From Verrucomicrobiota bacterium (GTDB lineage: Bacteria > Verrucomicrobiota > Verrucomicrobiia > Chthoniobacterales > SZAS-18), in NCBI GenBank assembly GCA_025353105.1, contig JANXRG010000003.1:1-44925 (forward strand): 44,925 bases of DNA, given 5' to 3'. This document shows, piece after piece, positions 6,287-12,735 of this stretch; position 1 is the stretch's first letter; every line of letters starts with the position of its first letter. Position numbers and translations under genes: made by a program. The notes beneath the pieces are model-generated. The model searched no databases and was not told the DNA's origin. It saw only the letters and a list, made by a program, of their open reading frames with translations.

Positions 6287-8086
6287 ATGAAATTCTCTTC
6301 CTTGCCCCGCTCGGCGCTGGTCGGCGTCATCGTCGCGTCGTTCGCGGCGCCATCCCTGCGCGCGCAGGCGCCCGCGGAGAAATCGTCCCCCGTCGCAAGC
6401 AAGACCGCTCTCGTCGGCGCGACGGTGATCCAGCCCGGCCGCGGGCAGGTGCTGGAAAATGCTGTCATCGTGATCGAGGGCGATCGCATTTTCAGCGTCG
6501 GCCCCGCGGCGACCACGAAAATCCCGGCGGGCGCCAAGGTGATCGACGCCAAGGGGCGTTGGATCGTGCCCGGCTACATCGATTCGCACGTGCATTTTTT
6601 CCAATCGGGCGGCCTCTACACGCGGCCCGATGCGATCGATCTGACCAAGGTGCGCCCCTACGCGGAGGAAATCGCGCTGGTGAAGCGCCGCCTGCCGGAT
6701 GCGTTTGCGCGCTACCTGCGCAGCGGGGTCACGTCGGTCGTCGACATCGGTGGACCTTTCTGGAATTTCGAAATGCGGAAGGCGGCGGGCGAGACCGCGC
6801 TCGCGCCGCGAGTGGCGGCGGCGGGCCCCTTGATTTCAAGCGTGGCGCGGCCGCAGCTCGACTTGGGCGATCCGCCGATCGTGAAGATTTCCACGCCGGA
6901 CGAAGGGTGCGAGCTGGTGCGGAAGCTCGCGGCGCAAAAGGCGGACTACATCAAAATCTGGTACATCGTGGACGGCGACGGAGCGGTGGAGCGATTCCGT
7001 CCGATTGTCCGCGCGGTCGCGGAAGAAAGCCGAAAGCAGAAAATCCGCCTCGCGGTCCATGCCACCGAGCTGGAGGCGGCCCGCGCCGCAGTGGAGGAGG
7101 GGGCGGATCTGCTCGTCCACAGCGTGACCGACAAGGAGGTCGACGAGCGCTTCGTGAAGCTGCTGCGCGAAAAGGGCACGATCCTCACGCCGAGCCTGGT
7201 CGTCTTTGAGCGTTACGCGCGGACGTTTGCGCAGCAGTTGAACCTGACGGCGGAGGAACTCGCGTGGGGCGATCCGGCAGTCATCTCCACGCTCTTTGAT
7301 CTGGCGCATCTTCCGCCCGACGTGGTCCCCGAGCGGATCCAAACCGCGACGGCAAATCCGAAATTTGTCGAGCAGCGCCTGACGGGACAGCGGATTGCGC
7401 TCAAGAATTTGAAGACGCTGCAGGATGCCGGCGTCATCATCGCGGCGGGAACGGACGCGGGAAACATCGGCACGATTCATGGCCCGGCGATCTACCGTGA
7501 GTTTGCGTTGATGAAGGAGGCGGGCCTGACGTCGATGCAGATTCTTTCGGCGGCGACGAACGGCGCGGCCAAGGCCTTCGGCGTCGATGCGAAGATCGGA
7601 TCGATCGAGTCCGGCTATTTTGCTGACCTCGTCGTCTTGCGTTCCAATCCGCTCACCGACATCGCGCACGCGTCCGACATCGAGAGCGTGACGAAGAACG
7701 GCGTCCTTTATCTGGCGAAGTCTCTCTCGCCGGATTCACCAGCCGACGTGGTGCAGCGACAGGTCAATGCGTTCAACGCCCACAACGTGGAGGCGCTCCT
7801 CAAGACCTATGCGGAGGACGTGAAGATTTACGAGAACCCGGACCGGCTGCTGAGCACCGGCCGCGCCGCGCTGCGGGAACAGTTCGGGAAGCGCCTGGGT
7901 GATGACGCAAAAGCTCATTGTGAGGTGCTCAAGCGGGTGGTGGCCGATGGCAACATCATCGACGAGGTGCGGTTGTCCGGCGCGGAGACCACGGAGAGTA
8001 CCGTCATCTACGAGGTGAAAGACGGCCTCATTCGCAGCGTCCGCGTGGTCCGCGCGAAAGCCCCGGTGGAGGTCAAGACTGGATGA
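6287..8086 (+). CDS. Secreted metal-dependent amidohydrolase with C-terminal SnoaL/NTF2-like domain
   Basis: A 599-residue protein with a signal peptide (MKFSSLPRSALVGVIVASF, cut near LRAQA). The body is an imidazolonepropionase/prolidase-type amidohydrolase: an N-terminal beta sandwich, the HVH metal motif near residue 101, a candidate metal-bridging Lys in IKIWYIVDGD near 223, His in VHATE near 258 and VHSV near 278, and the catalytic Asp in AGTDAGN near 390. From about residue 485 (SPADVVQRQVNAFNAHN onward) a second domain follows with the SnoaL/NTF2 fold. The substrate, perhaps a cyclic amide or dipeptide, is unknown. A periplasmic site is inferred. The ATG at 6287 places the signal peptide at the N-terminus. 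Confidence 0.86.
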   Translation: MKFSSLPRSALVGVIVASFAAPSLRAQAPAEKSSPVASKTALVGATVIQPGRGQVLENAVIVIEGDRIFSVGPAATTKIPAGAKVIDAKGRWIVPGYIDSHVHFFQSGGLYTRPDAIDLTKVRPYAEEIALVKRRLPDAFARYLRSGVTSVVDIGGPFWNFEMRKAAGETALAPRVAAAGPLISSVARPQLDLGDPPIVKISTPDEGCELVRKLAAQKADYIKIWYIVDGDGAVERFRPIVRAVAEESRKQKIRLAVHATELEAARAAVEEGADLLVHSVTDKEVDERFVKLLREKGTILTPSLVVFERYARTFAQQLNLTAEELAWGDPAVISTLFDLAHLPPDVVPERIQTATANPKFVEQRLTGQRIALKNLKTLQDAGVIIAAGTDAGNIGTIHGPAIYREFALMKEAGLTSMQILSAATNGAAKAFGVDAKIGSIESGYFADLVVLRSNPLTDIAHASDIESVTKNGVLYLAKSLSPDSPADVVQRQVNAFNAHNVEALLKTYAEDVKIYENPDRLLSTGRAALREQFGKRLGDDAKAHCEVLKRVVADGNIIDEVRLSGAETTESTVIYEVKDGLIRSVRVVRAKAPVEVKTG

Positions 8087-8108
8087 GGCGGCCGTGCGTC
8101 GCAGCGCT

Positions 8109-8783
8109 TCAGAGCAGGCCGGAAATGATGTTGATGCTTAGGGCGACGATGACGGTGTTGTAGATGAACGCGAGCACGCCGTGCGCGAGGGCGAGGCGCC
8201 GCAGCGGACGCTCGGTGATCTGGACGTCGGAAACCTGGCAGGTCATGCCGACGACAAACGAGAAATACGCGAAGTCGAGATAATCGGGCCGGTCCTCGCC
8301 GGGGAACTGCAGCCCGCTGCCGTCGCACTCGGCGTCATCGTTCCCGTCGATCGAATAATAGAGATGGGCATAACGCAGCGCGAAGAGCGTGTTGATCAGC
8401 GCCCACGACACCATCACGGTCGTCGCCGCGAGCACGAGCTGCCCGGTGAAGCGCGTGCCGGTCGACGACTTTGCGCCACCGAGGAGGAAGCCAACGGCGA
8501 ACAGGCTGGCGAACGCGGCGACGATGACGAACAGGAAAATCAGCAAGCGGCTGGAGTCCTGAAGCTTGGCCATGCGAACGACGACCGCGGGTTCGGAAAC
8601 GAAAATTTCCCACCAAGCCAGCGCGAGCGCCGTGGCGGCGAAGACATTCCAGGTCACGATGACCTGCGTCGGGAAATGCACCCTCGTTCCGGCACCAAAA
8701 AAAGCGATCAGCGCCGCCCCGACCGCGAAGGCCAGGCGATGATGGGCGTCGACATGGGGGAACAGTCGTGGGGTCGTGGGCAT
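8109..8783 (-). CDS. DUF1345 family integral membrane protein
   Basis: A 224-residue protein with about five hydrophobic segments: AFAVGAALIAFFGAG, VTWNVFAATALALAWWEIF, LIFLFVIVAAFASLFAVGFLL, LVLAATTVMVSWALINTLFAL and the final LAFIYNTVIVALSINIISGLL. The conserved block YLDFAYFSFVVGMTCQVSDV, with the preceding YAHLYY, is the hallmark of DUF1345. The family has no proven function. Its start codon faces no close partner. The downstream amidohydrolase is convergent, with a 22-nt gap between stop codons. Confidence 0.9.
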   Translation of the reverse strand: MPTTPRLFPHVDAHHRLAFAVGAALIAFFGAGTRVHFPTQVIVTWNVFAATALALAWWEIFVSEPAVVVRMAKLQDSSRLLIFLFVIVAAFASLFAVGFLLGGAKSSTGTRFTGQLVLAATTVMVSWALINTLFALRYAHLYYSIDGNDDAECDGSGLQFPGEDRPDYLDFAYFSFVVGMTCQVSDVQITERPLRRLALAHGVLAFIYNTVIVALSINIISGLL

Positions 8784-8865
8784 ATTTCATCCTTCCGCGG
8801 TGCGGGCCGGAAAGGCAATCCTCGCCTGTGCATCTACCGGTTTTGTCACGAAGCCGCGGGCCGGC

Positions 8866-9873
8866 TCATGGTTTTCGCTCGGTCGCGCCGCCACTTGTCA
8901 GAATCTTGAAGCCGGGCGGGCTCTGCGTCCGGCCGCTGACCGGGGCGGCGGTCAGCACAAGGGTCGTTCCCGGCGTGAGGAGCGCCTGAACGCGATCGAT
9001 GAATTCGCGCGGGATGGCGAGCTGGTTGGCGAGGCCGGTGAGCTCCGGTGCCTGGCCGCCGACGCTCGCGGTCGTGATCCAATTTCGTCGCCCGTCCGCA
9101 TCCGAGGTCCCCATCAGCGAGTACACGTGCGCGCCCGTCAGGGGCAGGGAGCCGGAGAAGGCAACGCGCCCGATTTCCACGCCGTTGCGGTACACATAGC
9201 CCGCGCGATCCGCCGTGCTGACGATGATCGACACGGGTCCGGTCGGCGATTTTTCCGGGGTCCACAAAAACGCGCCGGAGTTTGGCAGGTCCGTGGCGGC
9301 AGCCGGAGCGGTCGTGAAAAGAAAGCCCGGCCGCACGGTGAACGTAGGGGCAGTCTTGTGATCGGCGATGATGACGGTCGTGCCGAGCGTAGTGATCGCG
9401 TAGAGCTTTTCGGCGAAGTCCGCGGGAAGCCGGACGCAGCCATGAGAGGCGGGGTAACCCGGCAAATAACCGGCGTGCACCGCGACGCCGCGCCAGGTGA
9501 GCCGCTGCATGTGTGGCATTTGGGCGCCCTTGTAGATGGTCGAGACGTGATGGACGTGTTTCTCCAGGATGGTAAAGACGCCGGTGGGCGTGCGATGCCC
9601 CGGCGTGCCCGTGCTCACACTCGCACGCCCGATGCGCACGCCGTTACGATACACATGGAGCGATTGTTCGGGCAGGCTGATGATGATAACCACCGGGCCC
9701 GCGGGTGAGACCTCGGGGTACCAAAGATATTCGCCGGCCTTTAACGAAGGCGTGAATGGTTCGGCGACGCGACCCTTCGTGAGGCCGGCCGAGCCAGCCT
9801 GCGGTGCCTGTTCTACAAACCACGCGGCGATGGCGCACCACACGATGACAAGAATAAATCGTTGGCGCGGCAC
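8866..9873 (-). CDS. L,D-transpeptidase (YkuD) with a second, degenerate YkuD-like half
   Basis: A 335-residue exported protein with a short N-terminal hydrophobic segment (FILVIVWCAIAAWFV). Residues about 55-190 form the catalytic YkuD domain: ISLPEQSLHVYRNGVRIG, STGTPGHRTPTGVF and the active-site block HAGYLPGYPASHGCVRLP, with the nucleophilic cysteine. These enzymes form 3-3 cross-links in peptidoglycan or attach proteins to it. From about residue 225 a second copy of the fold starts (SPTGPVSIIVSTADRAGYVY, then NGVEIGRVAFSG) but has no SHGC motif, so it looks non-catalytic. The start is a GTG at 9871-9873. Confidence 0.88.
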   Translation of the reverse strand: MPRQRFILVIVWCAIAAWFVEQAPQAGSAGLTKGRVAEPFTPSLKAGEYLWYPEVSPAGPVVIIISLPEQSLHVYRNGVRIGRASVSTGTPGHRTPTGVFTILEKHVHHVSTIYKGAQMPHMQRLTWRGVAVHAGYLPGYPASHGCVRLPADFAEKLYAITTLGTTVIIADHKTAPTFTVRPGFLFTTAPAAATDLPNSGAFLWTPEKSPTGPVSIIVSTADRAGYVYRNGVEIGRVAFSGSLPLTGAHVYSLMGTSDADGRRNWITTASVGGQAPELTGLANQLAIPREFIDRVQALLTPGTTLVLTAAPVSGRTQSPPGFKILTSGGATERKP

Positions 9874-10112
9874 GATCTGATGCTATCACGGGTTTTGAGA
9901 GCGGGAAGCGAACGCAACACGGCTGGGGACGTCTGGTCCACCACGCCGTGGCGCGGTGCGCGCGAAGCGTCGCGCCGAACGATTGAGATTGGAAGTTCAT
10001 GGATTGGCGGGCCCAGCCGGTGGTTTTCGCTTTTGTTTTAAGGACGAATCGTTCCGAATGCGATCGCGCCGCGCTGGCCTTGGTGCCAGATGCTGCCGCG
10101 TAAACGCCCCCC

Positions 10113-11804
10113 ATGAATTCTCCCCGGTCTGCCGCCGTCGCCTCCACCGATCCTCTCGCAAACGCAATACTCCAGCCGATCACGGAAATCGCCGCGAAGC
10201 TTGGCCTCGCCCCGGACGAACTCGAGCTGCACGGCCGCTTCAAGGCCAAGTTGCCGCTGTCGCGGATCGATCTGAGCCGGGCGGCGGGGGCAAAATTGAT
10301 TCTCGTTTCCGCGATTTCGCCGACGCCGGCGGGCGAGGGGAAGACGACGACGACGATTGGCCTCGCCGATGGACTGTCGCGGCTGGGACGCCGCGCCGTG
10401 GCGGTGTTGCGCGAACCGTCCCTTGGTCCGGTCTTTGGCCTGAAGGGCGGGGCGACCGGCGGCGGCCAGGCGCGTGTGGTGCCACATGCGGACATCAACC
10501 TGCATTTCAACGGTGATTTTGCCGCGGTCGAGAAGGCCCACAATCTTCTCGCGGCGATCATCGACAATCATCTTCACAGCCGCAAGAGCCCGCACGATCT
10601 CGATCCGCTGACGATCCGCTGGAAGCGCGTGTTCGACATGAACGATCGCTCGCTGCGGCACATTGTCATCGGTCTCGGCGGCCGCGGCTCGGGTGTCCCG
10701 CGCGAAACCGGCTTCGACATCACGGCGGCATCCGAGGTGATGGCCATCCTCTGTCTCGCGCAGTCACTCGCCGACTTGAGAGAACGGCTCGGCCGCATCT
10801 TCATCGGGTTCTCGCGCGAGCGCCGGCCGGTTTACGCGCGCGATCTCCGGGTGCATGGCGCGATGGCCGCTTTGTTGCGCGAGGCGCTGCGGCCGAATCT
10901 GGTTCAAACCCTCGAAGGCACGCCCGCGATTATTCACGGGGGTCCGTTTGGCAACATTGCGCAGGGCACCAACTCCGTGCTCGCGACGCAGCTCGGGCTG
11001 AGCCTGGCCGACTGGGTGGTGACGGAAGCGGGCTTCGGCTTTGATCTCGGCGGCGAGAAATTCCTCGATCTGAAATGCCGCTCATCCGGCCTTTGGCCCG
11101 ATGCGGTGGTGCTGGTCGCGACGATTCGCGCGCTCAAGTATCAAGGCGGCGTACCGGTCAAGGAACTGCTCGCGCCGAACGCCGGCGCAGTCCGCAAGGG
11201 GTTTGCCAATCTCGCGCGCCACCTGGAGAACGTGCGTTTTTTCGGGCTCGCATCCGTGGTGGTCATCAACCGGTTTCCCACCGACCTCGACGAGGAGATC
11301 GCGCTCGTCCGCGAACTTTGCGCGGAGCTGGGCGCCACGGCCGTCACGAGCGATCATTTCAGCTTGGGCGGCGAGGGGGCGCGCGACGCGGCGGCCGCGG
11401 TCATCACGGCGGCGCAGAGCGGTCCGCGCGTGCCGAAATTTGCCTACGAGTTGGACGCGCCGGTCGAGAAAAAAATCGAGACGCTCGCCCGCCGGATTTA
11501 CGGCGCGGGTGAGATCGCATTCGCACCGAAGGCCCGCGCGGATTTGAAGACGATCGAAGAATTAGGGCTGGCGGGCCTGCCGATCTGCATGGCCAAGACG
11601 CAGTACTCGTTTTCCGACCAGGCGGCTCGACTGGGCCGGCCGGAGGGTTTCTCGTTCACGGTCCGCGAAATTGAAATCGCGGCTGGGGCCGGATTTCTGA
11701 TCCCGATTTGCGGAGACCTCATGCGCATGCCCGGCCTGCCCGATGTGCCTGCGGCGGAGCATATCGATGTCGACGAAAACGGCGACGTGGTCGGGCTGAT
11801 GTAA
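10113..11804 (+). CDS. fhs: Formate-tetrahydrofolate ligase
   Basis: A 563-residue enzyme of normal family length (about 555). It makes 10-formyl-tetrahydrofolate from formate, ATP and tetrahydrofolate in one-carbon metabolism. The P-loop is seen in TPAGEGKTTTTIGLADGL. Other family blocks are REPSLGPVFGLKGGATGGG, DINLHFNGDFAA, the helix starting HNLLAAIIDNHL, RETGFDITAASEVMAILCL and GFGFDLGGEKFLDLKCR. It is cytoplasmic. It stands alone between a divergent transpeptidase gene and a repeat-rich spacer, with no folate gene nearby. The ATG at 10113 has no clear ribosome site. Use in acetogenesis is unlikely from this context; supply of formyl groups for biosynthesis is the default role. Confidence 0.96.
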   Translation: MNSPRSAAVASTDPLANAILQPITEIAAKLGLAPDELELHGRFKAKLPLSRIDLSRAAGAKLILVSAISPTPAGEGKTTTTIGLADGLSRLGRRAVAVLREPSLGPVFGLKGGATGGGQARVVPHADINLHFNGDFAAVEKAHNLLAAIIDNHLHSRKSPHDLDPLTIRWKRVFDMNDRSLRHIVIGLGGRGSGVPRETGFDITAASEVMAILCLAQSLADLRERLGRIFIGFSRERRPVYARDLRVHGAMAALLREALRPNLVQTLEGTPAIIHGGPFGNIAQGTNSVLATQLGLSLADWVVTEAGFGFDLGGEKFLDLKCRSSGLWPDAVVLVATIRALKYQGGVPVKELLAPNAGAVRKGFANLARHLENVRFFGLASVVVINRFPTDLDEEIALVRELCAELGATAVTSDHFSLGGEGARDAAAAVITAAQSGPRVPKFAYELDAPVEKKIETLARRIYGAGEIAFAPKARADLKTIEELGLAGLPICMAKTQYSFSDQAARLGRPEGFSFTVREIEIAAGAGFLIPICGDLMRMPGLPDVPAAEHIDVDENGDVVGLM

Positions 11805-11810
11805 GGGGGA

Positions 11811-11837
11811 GTCGAGGGTCGAGAGTCGAAAGCCAGC
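11811..11837. repeat. GTCGA-rich dispersed repeat, copy 1
   Basis: A 27-nt segment with three spaced GTCGA units ending in GTCGAAAGCCAGC. It lies six bases after the fhs stop codon. A copy with about four differences occurs at 42175-42201, also just after a stop codon. The following 60 nt (to about 11895) continue as short direct repeats of the type CGAAACTCGAAAC/CGAAATTCGAAAC. Confidence 0.65.
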
Positions 11838-11929
11838 AACCGAGCGCCGGATGTAGCGGGAAACTCGAAACCCGAAATTCGAAACTCGAAGAAAATTCAA
11901 AGAACAAAATTCGAAAGTGGAAACGGCCA

Positions 11930-12124
11930 AGGTGGAACGCGACCTCCGGGCGCGTTGGCGAAGGGTAGGGACGACCGTCCCCGGTCGCCCCAAACTGTTG
12001 GCTGAAAAATCGCACGCGAGCTCGTCACTGCTTCGCGTCAAGTGGGTCGCGGAAGCGTAATTTGGGACGTTTCGGCGAAACGTCCCTACCAAACCTCAAC
12101 GCGCCCGGAGGTCGCGTTCCACCT
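11930..12124. repeat. 195-bp element with perfect 28-bp terminal inverted repeats
   Basis: The left end (11930-11957) begins AGGTGGAACGCGACCTCCGG, and the right end (12097-12124) is its exact inverted complement over 28 bases. Inside is a second inverted pair, GGTAGGGACG (11964-11973) with CGTCCCTACC (12081-12090). Two local hairpins also occur: GACCG-TCCC-CGGTC and the palindrome GGGACGTTTCGGCGAAACG (to 12086). There is no coding sequence and no clear target-site duplication. The layout is that of a nonautonomous MITE-like or REP-type intergenic element. A divergent short copy is at 3948-4048 and an end fragment at about 43276. Confidence 0.85.
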
Positions 12125-12160
12125 GTGAATGCGCTCAAATTTCGGCCTTTGTGGTAATAC

Positions 12161-12193
12161 AAAAAGGCCCGCCAGGCGCGAGCCGGGCGGGCC
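12161..12193 (-). terminator. Rho-independent terminator of the DUF3597 gene
   Basis: Read on minus, a GC stem GGCCCGCC/GGCGGGCC with a twelve-base loop is followed directly by five T. It lies about 30 nt beyond the stop of the DUF3597 gene and is oriented to end its transcript. Confidence 0.85.
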
Positions 12194-12221
12194 GAAGTTT
12201 TGGAGCGGCTGGCGATGCGCG

Positions 12222-12620
12222 TTAGACGAGATGCGCAGGCAGTTTCCCGCCGTTGGCGGCGAAACGCGTCATCACTTCCTTGTGCAGCCAGATGTTCATC
12301 GACGCGGAATCGTGCATGTCGCCGGTGTAATTCAGATCCTTGGCGAGTTCCTGGCGCGCTTTGAAGCTGCTGTCCATGCCGACCAATTTCATCAGGTCGA
12401 CGATGGATTTCTGCCAGTCGAGATCCTCGCTGTTCTTCCCGGCCATTTCATCCAGGACGGCCTCTACGTCGACCTCCGCCATGGGGACGGGCGCTACCGG
12501 GGCCGCAACCGTCGCGGGATCGGAGCCTGAAGGAGCCGTGGGCGAAGGAACCACGGCGGCGGGAGTCTCGGGCGCTTTATGGCCGAAGACCTTTGACATT
12601 AGTGTGGCGAACATTCCCAT
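12222..12620 (-). CDS. DUF3597 domain protein
   Basis: A 132-residue protein. The N-terminus has a short amphipathic stretch (MGMFATLMSKVFGHKA) and then a Pro/Ala/Val-rich linker to about residue 50. The C-terminal half matches DUF3597: VDVEAVLDEMA, LDWQKSIVDLMKLVGMDSS, ARQELAKDLNYTGD and MNIWLHKEVMTRFAANGG. The domain is small and helical and is found as single-copy genes in many bacteria; its function is not known. The ATG at 12618-12620 is preferred, since the longer reading adds residues with no domain character. A terminator follows at 12161-12193, so it is monocistronic. Confidence 0.85.
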   Translation of the reverse strand: MGMFATLMSKVFGHKAPETPAAVVPSPTAPSGSDPATVAAPVAPVPMAEVDVEAVLDEMAGKNSEDLDWQKSIVDLMKLVGMDSSFKARQELAKDLNYTGDMHDSASMNIWLHKEVMTRFAANGGKLPAHLV

Positions 12621-12735
12621 AATGTGGCCATGATACACCGATTTGTCGCCCGCCGGGCAAATGCTTTTCCAAGGAAAATTCGGCACGCGGCTAATGGATA
12701 GCTCGCGCGCACGACCGGCCGCCGCGACCGCAGAA

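Noticed and set aside
11850-11895. CRISPR-like array in the CGAAACTCGAAAC repeats
   Set aside because: Units are only about 8-10 bp, without unique spacers of constant length and with no cas genes nearby.
12040-12092. Coding potential inside the 195-bp repeat element
   Set aside because: Frames crossing it have no domain, continue from the fhs opposite strand and are explained by GC bias. No transposase motif is present.
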